A DNA stretch of 64,000 nt from Harmonia axyridis (taxonomy: Eukaryota > Arthropoda > Insecta > Coleoptera > Coccinellidae): NCBI RefSeq assembly GCF_914767665.1, contig NC_059508.1, positions 22,728,001 to 22,792,000 of the forward strand, in the 5' to 3' direction. The position numbers were made by a program, and so were the translations under genes. The notes under the pieces are model-generated. The model worked only from the letters and a program-made list of their open reading frames with translations. It was not told where the DNA came from and ran no database searches. Shown one piece after another: positions 48,150 to 61,558 of this stretch. Position 1 is the first letter of the stretch, and every line of letters starts with the position of its first letter.

Positions 48150-50479
48150 TCGGATAATTGTTCATTAAACAAAAAGAAGGGAATAAGAACAGTCCCTTAT
48201 ACCAAAGTGGTTTCCTTAGACACGCGTGTAAAGCTTTCGTCCCTGTGCAATACGATGGAAAGTGTTAGAATGAGAAACATTGAAGAAAATAACAAACGAA
48301 TGAAATCAACAACAGAAGTCAGTCGTGCATTTGTGGTTACAGCAGCAATTGACCTTACCACGTAAAAGATTATAGCTACCTGCGTGTCATCCGAGTCCAA
48401 GAAAATCAACAATGTGGAACGGCTTACTTGGATAATTGTTCATTAAACAAAAAGAAGGGAATAAGAACAGTCCCTTATACCAAAGTGGTTTCCTTAGACA
48501 CGTGTGTCAAGCTTTCGTCCCTGTGCAATACGATGAAAAGTGTTAGAATGAGAAACATTGAAGGAAATAACAAACAAATGAAATCAACAACAGAAGTCAG
48601 TCGTGCATTTGTGGTTACAGCAGCAATTGACCTTACCACGTTAAAGATTATAGCTACCTGCGTGTCATCCGAGTCCAAGAAAATCAATAATGTGGAATGG
48701 CTTACTTGGATAATTGATCATCATACAGAAAGAAGGGAATAAGAACTGTCCCTTATACCAATGTGGTTTCCTTAGACACGTGTGTCAATCTTTCGTCCCT
48801 GTGCAATACGATGAGAAGTGTTAGAATGAGAAACATTGAAGGAAATAACAAACAAATCAAATCAACAACAGAAGTCAGTCGTGCATTTGTGATTACAGCA
48901 GCAATTGACCTTACCACGTGGGAGATTATAGATACCTGCGTGACATCCGAGTCCAAGAAAATCAACAATGTGGAATGACTTACTTGGATAATTGATCATT
49001 ATACAGAAAGAATGAAGTAAGAACAGTCCCTTATACCAAAGTGGTTTCCTTAGACACGTGTGTCAAGCTTTCGTCCCTGTGCAATACGATGAGAAGTGTT
49101 AGAATGAGGAACATTGAAGGAAATAACAAACAAATGAAATCAACAACAGAAGTCAGCCGTCCAATTGTGGTTACAGTAGCAATTGACCTTACCACGTGGG
49201 AGATTATAGCTACCCGCGTGTCATCCGAGTCCAAGAAAATCAACAATGTGGAATGGCTTACTTGGATAATTGTTCATTAAACAAAAAGAAAGGAAATAAG
49301 AACATTCCCTTATACCAAAGTGGTTTCCTTAGGCACGTGTGTCAAGCTTTCGTCCCTGTGCAATACGATGAAAAGTATTAGAATGAGAATCATAGAATGA
49401 AATAACAAACAAATGAAATCAACAAACGAAGTCAGTCGTGCATTTGTGGTTACAGCAGCAATTGACCTTACCACGTGGGATATTATAGCTACCTGCGTGA
49501 CATCCGAGTCCAAGAAAATCAACAATGTGGAATGGCTTACTTGGATAATTGTTCATTAAACAAAAAGAAGGGAATAAGAACAGTCTCTTATACCAAAGTG
49601 GTTTCCTTAGACACGCGTGTCAAGCTTTCGTCCTTGTGCAATACGATGAAAAGTGTTAGAATGAGAAACATAGAAGGAAATAACAAACAAATGAAATCAA
49701 CAACAGAAGTCAGTCGTGCATTTGTGGTTACAGCAGCAATTGACCTTACCACGTGGGAGATTATAGCTACCTGCGAGACATCCGAGTCCAAGAAAATCAA
49801 CAATGTGGAATGGCCTACTCGGATAATTGTTGATTAAACAAAAAAAAAGGAAATAAGAACAGTCCTTTATACCAAAGTGGTTTCCTTAGACACGTGTGTC
49901 AAGCTTTCATCCCTCAGCAATACGACAGAATGTGTTAGAGTAAGAAACATTGAAGGAAATAACAAACGAATGAAATCAACAACAGAAGTCAACCGTCCAG
50001 TTTTGGTTACAGCAGCAATTGACCTTACCACGTGGGAGGAAATCAAAAATGTGGAATGGCTTAATAAGAAATATTGGAGGAAATAACAAACAAATGAAAT
50101 CAACAACAGAAGTCAGCCGTCCAGTTTTGGTTACAGTAGCAATTGACCTTACCAATTGAGAGATTGTAGCTACATGCGTGACATCCCATTCCAAGAAAAT
50201 CAACAATGTGGAATGGCTTACTTGGATAATTGTTGATTAAACAAAAAAAAGGGAATAAGAACAGTCCCTCATACCAAAGTGGTTTTCTCAGACATGTGTG
50301 TCAAGCTTTCGTCCCTGTGCAATACGATGAAAAGTGTTAGAATGAGAAACATAGAAGGAAATAACAAACAAATGAAATCAACAACAGAAGTCAGTCGTGC
50401 ATTTGTGGTTACAGCAGCAATTGACCTTTCCACGTGGGAGATTATAGATAGCTGCGTGACATCCTAGTCCAAGAAAATC
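48150..50479 (+). repeat. Block G duplication II, copy 1 (offset 9820)
   Basis: Matches 57970-60299: CGATGGAAAG/CGATGGAAAT, ACGTTAAAGATTATAGC, AACAAATCAAATC, AGAATGAGGAACATTG, TTAGGCACGTG, CATAGAATGAAATAAC, AACAAACGAAGTC, and then the divergent monomer with its compressed unit. Confidence 0.88.
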
Positions 50480-52664
50480 AACAATGTGGAATGGCTTACT
50501 TGGATAATTGTTCATCAAAAAGAAAAAAGGGAAGAAGAGCAGTCCCTCATACCAAAGTGGTTTCCTTAGACACGTGTGTCAAGCTTTCGTCACTGTGCAA
50601 TACGATGAAAAGTGTTAGAATGAGAAACATCGAAGAAAATAACAAACGAATGAAATCAACAACAGAAGTCAGTCTTGCATTCGTGGTTACAGCAGCAATT
50701 GACCTTACCACGTGGGAGATTACAGCTACCTGCGTGACATCCGAGCCCAAGAAAATCAACAATGTGGAACGGCTTACTTGGATAATTGTTCATTAAACAA
50801 AAAGAAGGGAATAAGAACAGTCCCTTATACCAAAGTGGTTTCCTTAGACACGCGTGTCAAGCTTTCGTCCCTGTGCAATACGATGAAAAGTGCTGGAATG
50901 AGAATCATTGAAGAAAATAACAAACGAATGAAATCAACAACAGAAGTCAGTCGTGCATTTGTGGTTACAGCAGCAATTGACCTCACCACGTGGGAGATTA
51001 TAGCTACCTGCGTGACATCCGAGTCCAAGAAAATCAACAATGTGGAATTGCTTACTTGGATAATTGTTCATTAAACAAAAAGAAGGGAATAAGAACAGTC
51101 CCTTATACCAAAGTGGTTTCCTTATACACGCGTGTCAAGCTTTCGTCCCTGTGCAATACGATGAAAAGTAATAGAATGAGAATCATCGAAGAAAATAACA
51201 AACGAATGTAATCAACAACAGAAGTCAGTCGTGCATTTGTGGTTACAGCAGCAATTGACCTCACCACGTGGGAGATTATAGCTACCTGCGTGACATCCGA
51301 GTCCAAGAAAATCAACAATGTGGAATGGCTTACTTGGATAATTGTTCATTAAACAAAAAGAAGGGAATAAGAACAGTCCCTTATACCAAAGTGGTTTCCT
51401 TAGACACGCGTGTCAAGCTTTCGTCCCTGTGCAATACGATGAAAAGTGTTAGAATGAGAATCATTGAAGAAAATAACAAACGAATGAAATCAACAACAGA
51501 AGTCAGTCGTGCATTCGTGGTTACAGCAGCAATTGACCTTACCACGTGGGAGATTACAGCTACCTGCGTGACATCCGAGCCCAAGAAAATCAACAATGTG
51601 GAACGGCTTACTTGGATAATTGTTCATTAAACAAAAAGAAGGGAATAAGAACAGTCCCTTATACCAAAGTGGTTTCCTTAGACACGCGTGTCAAGCTTTC
51701 GTCCCTGTGCAATACGATGAAAAGTGTTAGAATGAGAAACATTGAAGAAAATAACAAACGAATGAAATCAACAACAGAAGTCAGTCGTGCATTTGTGGTT
51801 ACAGCAGCAATTGACCTTACCACGTGGGAGATTACAGCTACCTGCGTGACATCCGAGCCCAAGAAAATGAACAATGTGGAACGGCTTACTTGGATAATTG
51901 TTCATTAAACAAAAAGAAGGGAATAAGAACAGTCCCTTATACCAAAGTGGTTTCCTTAGACACGTGTGTCAAGCTTTCGTCCCTGTGCAATACGATGAGA
52001 AATGTTAGAATGAGAAACATTAAAGGAAATAACAAACAAATGAAATCAACAACAGAAGTCAGTCGTGCATTTGTGGTTACAGCAGCAATTGACCTTACCA
52101 CGTGAGAGATAATAGCTACCTGCGTGTCATCCGAGTCCAAGAAAATCAACAATGTTGAATGGCTTACTTGGATAATTGATCATTATACAGAAAGAAGGGA
52201 ATAAGAACAGTCCCTTATACCAATGTGGTTTCCATAGACACGTGTGTCAAGCTTTCGTCCCTGTGCAATACGATGAGAAGTGTTAGAATGAGAAACATTG
52301 AAGGAAATAACAAACAAATCAAATCAACAACAGAAGTCAGTCGTGCATTTGTGATTACAGCAGCAATTGACCTTACCACGTGGGAGATTATAGCTACCTG
52401 CGTGACATCCGAGTCCAAGAAAATCAACAATGTGGAATGGCTTACTTGGATAATTGATTATTATACAGAAAGAATGAAGTAAGAACAGTCTCTTATACCA
52501 ATGTGGTTTCCATAGACACGTGTGTCAAGCTTTCGTCCCTGTGCATTACGATGAAAAGTGTTAGAATGAGAAACATTGAAGAAAATAACAAACGAATGAA
52601 ATCAACAACAGAAGTCAGTCGTGCATTTGTGGTTACAGCAGCAATTGACCTCACCACGTGGGAG
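48985..52664 (+). repeat. Block G duplication III, copy 1 (offset 11336)
   Basis: Matches 60321-64000 to the window edge, over at least 3.68 kb. In addition to the markers of duplication II it shares CAGTCTTGCATTCG, TCCTTATACACGCG / TCCTTATACATGCG, CGAATGTAATC, TGAGAGATAATAGC and TGCATTACGATG. The copy to the right extends beyond the window. Confidence 0.9.
49866..50222 (+). repeat. Divergent monomer and compressed unit (G, first)
   Basis: Same arrangement as 18313-18668, with GACAGAATGTGTTAGAG and ACCAATTGAGAGATTG, and CATCCCATTCC in place of CATCCGAGTCC. These changes are shared with the copies at 59686 and 61202 except GAATGTG (GAAAGTG there). Confidence 0.83.
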
Positions 52665-53850
52665 ATTATAGCTACCTGCGTGACATCCGAGTCCAAGAAA
52701 ATCAACAATGTGGAATGGCTTATTTGGATAACTGATCATTATACAGAAAGAATGAAGTAAGAACATTCCCTTATACCAATGTGGTTTCCTTAGACACGCG
52801 TGTCAAGCTATCGTCCCTGTGCAATACGATTAAAAGTGTTAGAATGAGAATCATTGAAGAAAATAACAAACGAATGAAATCAACAACAGAAGTCAGTCGT
52901 GCATTTGTGGTTACAGCAGCAATTGACCTTACCACGTGGGAGATTACAGCTACCTGCGTGACATCCGAGCCCAAGAAAATGAACAATGTGGAACGGCTTA
53001 CTTGGATAATTGTTCATTAAACAAAAAGAAGGGAATAAGAACAGTCCCTTATACCAAAGTGGTTTCCTTAGACACGTGTGTCAAGCTTTCGTCCCTGTGC
53101 AATACGATGAGAAATGTTAGAATGAGAAACATTAAAGGAAATAACAAACAAATGAAATCAACAACAGAAGTCAGTCGTGCATTTGTGGTTACAGCAGCAA
53201 TTGACCTTACCACGTAAAAGATAATAGCTACCTGCGTGTCATCCGAGTCCAAGAAAATCAACAATGTGGAATGGCTTACTTGGATAATTGATCATTATAC
53301 AGAAAGAAGGGAATAAGAACAGTCCCTTATACCAATGTGGTTTCCATAGACACGTGTGTCAAGCTTTCGTCCCTGTGCAATACGATGAGAAGTGTTAGAA
53401 TGGGAAACATCGAAGGAAATAACAAACAAATCAAATCAACAACAGAAGTCAGTCGTGCATTTGTGATTACAGCAGCAATTGACCTTACCACGTGGGAGAT
53501 TATAGCTACCTGCGTGACATCCGAGTCCAAGAAAATCAACAATGTGGATTGGCTTAATTGGATAATTGATCATTATACAGAAAGAATGAAGTAAGAACAG
53601 TCCCTTATACCAATGTGGTTTCCGTAGACACGTGTGTCAAGCTTTCGTCCCTGTGCATTACGATGAAAAGTGTTAGAATGAGAAACATTGAAGAAAATAA
53701 CAAACGAATGAAATCAACAACAGAAGTCAGTCGTGCATTTGTGGTTACAGCAGCAATTGACCTTACCACGTGGGAGATTATAGTTACCTGCGTGACATCC
53801 GAGTCCAAGAAAATCAACAATGTGTAACGGCTTACTTGGATAATTGTTCA
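51630..53850 (+). repeat. 1112-bp tandem pair (four monomers)
   Basis: 51630-52740 and 52742-53850 carry the same order: GAGCCCAAGAAAATGAAC monomer, GATGAGAAATG / ATTAAAGG monomer, AACAAATCAAATC monomer, TGCATTACGATG monomer. The copies differ at sites such as TGAGAGATAATAG against TAAAAGATAATAG and AGAATGGG (53399) against AGAATGAG. Confidence 0.83.
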
Positions 53851-55680
53851 TTAAACAAAAAGAATTGAATAAGAACAGTCGCTTATACCAAAGTGGTATC
53901 CTTAGACACGTGTGTCAAGCTTTCGTCCCTGTGCAATACGATGAAAAGTGTAAGAATGAGAAACATTGAAGGAAATAACAAACAAATGAAATCAACAACA
54001 GAAGTCAGTCGAGCATTTGTGGTTACAGCAGCAATTGACCCTACCACGTTACAGATTATAGCTACCTGCGTGTCATCCGAGTCCAAGAAAATCAACAATA
54101 TGGAATGGCTTACTTGGATAATTGATCATCATACAGAAAGAAGGGAATAAGAACAGTCCCTTATACCAATGTGGTTTCCATAGACACGTGTGTCAAGCTT
54201 TCGTCCCTGTGCAATACGATGAGAAGTGTTAGAATGAGAAACATTGAAGGAAATAACAAACAAATGAAATCAACAACAGAAGTCAGCCGTCCAATTGTGG
54301 TTACAGCAGCAATTGACCTTACCACGTGGGAGATTATAGCTACCCGCGTGTCATCCGAGTCCAAGAAAATCAACAATGTGGAATGGCTTACTTGGATCAT
54401 TGTTCATTAAACAAAAAGAAGGGAATAAGAACAGTCCCTTATACCAAAGTGGTTTCCTTAGACACCTGTGTCAAGCTTTCGCTCCTGTGCAATACGATGA
54501 AAAGTGTTAGAATGAGAAACATAAAAGGAAATAACAAACAAATGAAATCAACAACAGAAGTCAGTCGTGTATTTGTGGTTACAGCAGCAATTGACCTTAC
54601 CACGTGGGAGATTATAGCTACCTGCGTGACATTCGAGTCCAAGAAAATCAACAATGTGGAATGGCTTACTTGGATAATTGTTGATTGAACAAAACGAAGG
54701 GAATAAGAACAGTCCCTTATACCAAAGTGGTTTCCTAAGACACGCGTGTCAAGCTTTCGTCCCTGTGCAATACGATGAAAAGTGTTAGAATGAGAAACAT
54801 AGAAGGAAATAACAAACAAATGAAATCAACAACAGAAGTCAGTCGTGCATTTGTGGTTGCAGCAGCAATTGACCTTACCACGTGGGAGATTATAGCTACC
54901 TGCGTGACATCCGAGTCCAAGATAATCAACAATGTGGAATGGCCTACTTGGATAATTGTTGATTAAACAAAAAAAAGAGAATAAGAACAGTCCCTTATAC
55001 CAAAGTGGTTTCCTTAGACACGTGTGTCAAGCTTTCGTCCCTGTGCAATACGATGAAAAGTGTTAGAATGAGAAACATTGAAGGAAATAACAAACAAATG
55101 AAATCAACATTAGAAGTCAGTCGTGCATTTGTGGTTACAGCAGCAATTGACCTTACCACGTGGGAGATTATAGCTACCTGCGTGACATCCGAGTCCAAGA
55201 AAATCAACAATGTGGAATGGCCTACTTGGATAATTGTTGATTAAACAAAAAAAAATAAGAACAGTCCCTTATACCAAAGTGGTTTCCTTAGACACGTGTG
55301 TCAAGCTTTCGTCCCTGTGCAATACGATGAAAAGTGTTAGAATGAGAAACATAGAAGGAAATAACAAACAAATGAAATCAACAACAGAAGTCAGTCGTGC
55401 ATTTGTGATTACAGCAGCAATTGACCTTACCACGTGGGAGCTTATAGCTACCTGCGTGACATCCGAGTCCAAGAAAATCAACAATGTGGAATGGCTTACT
55501 TGGATAATTGTTGATTGAACAAAAAGAAGGGAATAAGAACAGTCCCTCATACCAAAGTGGTTTTCTTAGACACGTGTGTCAAGCTTTCGTCCCTGTGCAA
55601 TACGATGAAAAGTGTTAGAATGAGAAACATTGAAGGAAATAACAAACAAATGAAATCAACAACAGAAGTCAGTCGTGCAT

Positions 55681-57596
55681 TTGTGGTTTCAGCAGCAATT
55701 GACCTTACCACGTGGGAGATTATAGCTACCTGCGTGACATCCGAGTTCAAGAAAATCAACAATGTGGAATGACTTACTTGGATAATTGATCATTATACAG
55801 AAAGAATGAAGTAGGAACAGTCCCTTATACGAATGTGGTTTCCATAGACACGTGTGTCAAGCTTTCGTCCCTGTGCAATACGATGAAAAGTGTAAGAATG
55901 AGAAACATAGAAGGAAAAAACAAACAAATGAAATCAACAACAGAAGTCAGTCGTGCATTTGTGGTTACAGCAGCAATTGACATTACCACGTGGGAGATTC
56001 TAGCTACCTGCGTGACATCCGAGTCCAAGAAAATCAACAATGTGGAATGGCTTATTCGGATAATTGTTCATTAAACAAAAAAAAGGGAATAAGAACAGTC
56101 CCTTATACCAAAGTGGTTTCCTAAGACACGCATGTCAAGCTTTCGTCCCTGTGCAATACGATGAAAAGTGTTAAAATGAGAAACATTGAAGAAAATAACA
56201 AACGAATGAAATCAACATTAGAAAGCAGTCGTGCATTTGTGGTTACAGCAGCAATTGACCTTACCACGTGGGAGATTATAGCTACCTGCGTGACATCCGA
56301 GTCCAAGAAAATCAACAATGTGGAATGGCCTACTTGGATAATTGTTGATTAAACAAAAAAAAGTGGTTTCCTTAGACACGCGTGTCAAGCTTTCGTCCCT
56401 GTGCAATACGATGAAAAGTGTTAGAATGAGAAACATAGAAGGAAATAACAAACAAATGAAATCAACAACAGAAGTCAGTCGTGCATTTGTGGTTACAGTA
56501 GCAATTGACCTTACCACGTGGGAGATTATAGCTACCTGCGTGTCATCCGAGTTCAAGAAAATCAACAATGTGGAATGGCTTACTTGGATAATTGTTGATT
56601 AAACAAAAAAAAGGGAATAAGAACAGTCCCTCATACCAAAGTGGTTTTTTCAGACATGTGTGTCAAGCTTTCGTCCCTGTGCAATACGATGAAAAGTGTT
56701 AGAATGAGAAACATAGAAGGAAATAACAAACAAAAGAAATCAACAACAGAAGTCAGTCGTGCATTTGTGGTTACAGCAGCAATTGACCTTTCCACGTGGG
56801 AGATTATAGATAGCTGCGTGACATCCTAGTCCAAGAAAATCAACAATGTGGAATGGCTTACTTGGATAATTGTTCATCAAAAAGAAAAAAGGGAAGAAGA
56901 GTAGTCCCTCATACCAAAGTGGTTTCCTTAGACACGTGTGTCAAGCTTTCGTCACTGTGCAATACGATGAAAAGTGTTAGAATGAGAAACATTGAAGAAA
57001 ATAACAAACGAATGAAATCAACAACAGAAGTCAGTCGTGCATTCGTGGTTACAGCAGCAATTGACCTTACCACGTGGGAGATAACAGCTACCTGCATGAC
57101 ATCCGAGCCCAAGAAAATCAACAATGTGGAACGGCTTACTTGGATAATTGTTCATTAAACAAAAAGAAGGGAATAAGAACAGTCCCTTATACCAAAGTGG
57201 TTTCCTTAGACACGCGTGTCAAGCTTTCGTCCCTGTGCAATACGATGAAAAGTGCTGGAATGAGAATCATTGAAGAAAATAACAAACGAATGAAATCAAC
57301 AACAGAAGTCAGTCGTGCATTCGTGGTTACAGCAGCAATTGACCTTACCACGTGGGAGATTACAGCTACCTGCGTGACATCCGAGCCCAAGATAATCAAC
57401 AATGTGGAACGGCTTACTTGGATAATTGTTCATTAAACAAAAAGAAGGAAATAAGAACAGTCCCTTATACCAAAGTGGTTTCCTTAGACACGCGTGTCAA
57501 GCTTTCGTCCCTGTGCAATACGATGAAAAGTGTTAGAATGAGAAACTTTGAAGGAAATAACAAACAAATGAAATCAACAACAGAAGTCAGTCGTGC
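55681..57596 (+). repeat. Block G duplication I, copy 2
   Basis: Second copy of 45300-47215. Its reverse complement is also found in block B (6.49-8.05 and 10.0-11.6 kb), with one monomer (AGTGCTGGAATG) present or absent between the versions. Confidence 0.88.
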
Positions 57597-57954
57597 ATTT
57601 GTGGTTACAGCAGCAATTGACCTTACCACGTGGGAGATTATAGCTACCGGCGTGACATCCGAGTCCAAGAAAATCAACAATGTGGAATGGCTTACTTGGA
57701 TAATTGTTGATTGAACAAAAAAAAGGGAATAAGAACAGTCCCTTATACCAAAGTGGTTTCCTTAGACACGTGTGTCAAGCTTTCGTCCCTGTGCAATACG
57801 ATGAAAAGTGTTAGAATGAGAAACATTGAAGAAAATAACAAACGAATGATATCAACAACAGAAGTCAGTCGTGCATTTGTGGTTACAGCAGCAATTGACC
57901 TCACCACGTGGAAGATTATAGCTACCTGCGTGACATCCGAGTCCAAGAAAATCA

Positions 57955-57985
57955 ACAATGTGAAATGGCTTGGATAATTGTTCAT
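57955..57985 (+). repeat. 4-bp deletion marker shared with block B
   Basis: AATGGCTTGGATAATTG lacks four bases of the usual AATGGCTTACTTGGATAATT. The reverse form, TTATCCAAGCCATTCC, is at 5624-5640 in block B, confirming the inverted relation between 5.6-5.9 kb and 57.7-58.0 kb. Confidence 0.85.
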
Positions 57986-59685
57986 TAAACAAAAAGAAGG
58001 GAATAAGAACAGTCCCTTATACCAAAGTGGTTTCCTTAGACACGCGTGTCAAGCTTTCGTCCCTGTGCAATACGATGGAAATTGTTAGAATGAGAAACAT
58101 TGAAGAAAATAACAAACGAATGAAATCAACAACAGAAGTCAGTCGTGCATTTGTGGTTACAGCAGCAATTGACCTTACCACGTAAAAGATTATTGCTACC
58201 TGCGTGTCATCCGAGTCCAAGAAAATCAACAATGTGGAACGGCTTACTTGGATAATTGTTCATTAAACAAAAAGAAGGGAATAAGAACAGTCCCTTATAC
58301 CAAAGTGATTTCCTTAGACACGTGTGTCAAGCTTTCGTCCCTGTGCAATACGATGAAAAGTGTTAGAATGAGAAACATTGAAGGAAATAACAAACAAATG
58401 AAATCAACAACAGAAGTCAGTCGTGCATTTGTGGTTACAGCAGCAATTGACCTTACCACGTTAAAGATTATAGCTACCTGCGTGTCATCCGAGTCCAAGA
58501 AAATCAATAATGTGGAATGGCTTACTTGGATAATTGATCATCATACAGAAAGAAGGGAATAAGAACAGTCCCTTATACCAATGTGGTTTCCTTAGACACG
58601 TGTGTCAAGCTTTCGTCCCTGTGCAATACGATGAGAAGTGTTAGAATGAGAAACATTGAAGGAAATAACAAACAAATCAAATCAACAACAGAAGTCAGTC
58701 GTGCATTTGTGATTACAGCAGCAATTGACCTTACCACGTGGGAGATTATAGATACCTGCATGACATCCGAGTCCAAGAAAATCAACAATGTGGAATGACT
58801 TACTTGGATAATTGATCATTATACAGAAAGAATGAAGTAAGAACAGTCCCTTATACCAAAGTGGTTTCCTTAGACACGTGTGTCAAGCTTTCGTCCCTGT
58901 GCAATACGATGAGAAGTGTTAGAATGAGGAACATTGAAGGAAATAACAAACAAATGAAATCAACAACAGAAGTCAGCCGTCCAATTGTGGTTACAGCAGC
59001 AATTGACCTTACCACGTGGGAGATTATAGCTACCCGCGTGTCATCCGAGTCCAAGAAAATCAACAATGTGGAATGGCTCACTTGGATAATTGTTCATTAA
59101 ACAAAAAGAAAGGAAATAAGAACATTCCCTTATACCAAAGTGGTTTCCTTAGGCACGTGTGTCAAGCTTTCGTCCCTGTGCAATACGATGAAAAGTGTTA
59201 GAATGAGAATCATAGAATGAAATAACAAACAAATGAAATCAACAAACGAAGTCAGTCGTGCATTTGTGGTTACAGCAGCAATTGACCTTACCACGTGGGA
59301 TATTATAGCTACCTGCGTGACATCCGAGTCCAAGAAAATCAACAATGTGGAATGGCTTACTTGGATAATTGTTCATTAAACAAAAAGAAGGGAATAAGAA
59401 CAGTCTCTTATACCAAAGTGGTTTCCTTAGACACGCGTGTCAAGCTTTCGTCCTTGTGCAATACGATGAAAAGTGTTAGAATGAGAAACATAGAAGGAAA
59501 TAACAAACAAATGAAATCAACAACAGAAGTCAGTCGTGCATTTGTGGTTACAGCAGCAATTGACCTTACCACGTGGGAGATTATAGCTACCTGCGAGACA
59601 TCCGAGTCCAAGAAATTCAACAATGTGGAATGGCCTACTCGGATAATTGTTGATTAAACAAAAAAAAAGGAAATAAGAACAGTCC

Positions 59686-60042
59686 TTTATACCAAAGTGG
59701 TTTCCTTAGACACGTGTGTCAAGCTTTCATCCCTCAGCAATACGACAGAAAGTGTTAGAGTAAGAAACATTGAAGGAAATAACAAACGAATGAAATCAAC
59801 AACAGAAGTCAACCGTCCAGTTTTGGTTACAGCAGCAATTGACCTTACCACGTGGGAGGAAATCAAAAATGTGGAATGGCTTAATAAGAAATATTGGAGG
59901 AAATAACAAACAAATGAAATCAACAACAGAAGTCAGCCGTCCAGTTTTGGTTACAGTAGCAATTGACCTTACCAATTGAGAGATTGTAGCTACATGCGTG
60001 ACATCCCATTCCAAGAAAATCAACAATGTGGAATGGCTTACT
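59686..60042 (+). repeat. Divergent monomer and compressed unit (G, second)
   Basis: First of two copies inside the 1516-bp tandem pair; essentially the same sequence as 61202-61558. Confidence 0.83.
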
Positions 60043-61201
60043 TGGATAATTGTTGATTAAACAAAAAAAAGGGAATAAGAACAGTCCCTCATACCAAAGT
60101 GGTTTTCTCAGACATGTGTGTCAAGCTTTCGTCCCTGTGCAATACGATGAAAAGTGTTAGAATGAGAAACATAGAAGGAAATAACAAACAAATGAAATCA
60201 ACAACAGAAGTCAGTCGTGCATTTGTGGTTACAGCAGCAATTGACCTTTCCACGTGGGAGATTATAGATAGCTGCGTGACATCCTAGTCCAAGAAAATCA
60301 ACAATGTGGAATGACTTACTTGGATAATTGATCATTATACAGAAAGAATGAAGTAAGAACAGTCCCTTATACCAAAGTGGTTTCCTTAGACACGTGTGTC
60401 AAGCTTTCGTCCCTGTGCAATACGATGAGAAGTGTTAGAATGAGGAACATTGAAGGAAATAACAAACAAATGAAATCAACAACAGAAGTCAGCCGTCCAA
60501 TTGTGGTTACAGCAGCAATTGACCTTACCACGTGGGAGATTATAGCTACCCGCGTGTCATCCGAGTCCAAGAAAATCAACAATGTGGAATGGCTTACTTG
60601 GATAATTGTTCATTAAACAAAAAGAAAGGAAATAAGAACATTCCCTTATACCAAAGTGGTTTCCTTAGGCACGTGTGTCAAGCTTTCGTCCCTGTGCAAT
60701 ACGATGAAAAGTGTTAGAATGAGAATCATAGAATGAAATAACAAACAAATGAAATCAACAAACGAAGTCAGTCGTGCATTTGTGGTTACAGCAGCAATTG
60801 ACCTTACCACGTGGGATATTATAGCTACCTGCGTGACATCCGAGTCCAAGAAAATCAACAATGTGGAATGGCTTACTTGGATAATTGTTCATTAAACAAA
60901 AAGAAGGGAATAAGAACAGTCTCTTATACCAAAGTGGTTTCCTTAGACACGCGTGTCAAGCTTTCGTCCTTGTGCAATACGATGAAAAGTGTTAGAATGA
61001 GAAACATAGAAGGAAATAACAAACAAATGAAATCAACAACAGAAGTCAGTCGTGCATTTGTGGTTACAGCAGCAATTGACCTTACCACGTGGGAGATTAT
61101 AGCTACCTGCGAGACATCCGAGTCCAAGAAAATCAACAATGTGGAATGGCCTACTCGGATAATTGTTGATTAAACAAAAAAAAAGGAAATAAGAACAGTC
61201 C

Positions 61202-61558
61202 TTTATACCAAAGTGGTTTCCTTAGACACGTGTGTCAAGCTTTCATCCCTCAGCAATACGACAGAAAGTGTTAGAGTAAGAAACATTGAAGGAAATAACA
61301 AACGAATGAAATCAACAACAGAAGTCAACCGTCCAGTTTTGGTTACAGCAGCAATTGACCTTACCACGTGGGAGGAAATCAAAAATGTGGAATGGCTTAA
61401 TAAGAAATATTGGAGGAAATAACAAACAAATGAAATCAACAACAGAAGTCAGCCGTCCAGTTTTGGTTACAGTAGCAATTGACCTTACCAATTGAGAGAT
61501 TGTAGCTACATGCGTGACATCCCATTCCAAGAAAATCAACAATGTGGAATGGCTTACT
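61202..61558 (+). repeat. Divergent monomer and compressed unit (G, third)
   Basis: Second copy inside the 1516-bp tandem pair. It is followed by GGTTTTCTCAGACATGTG and GACATCCTAG monomers, as at 50279-50470. Confidence 0.83.
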
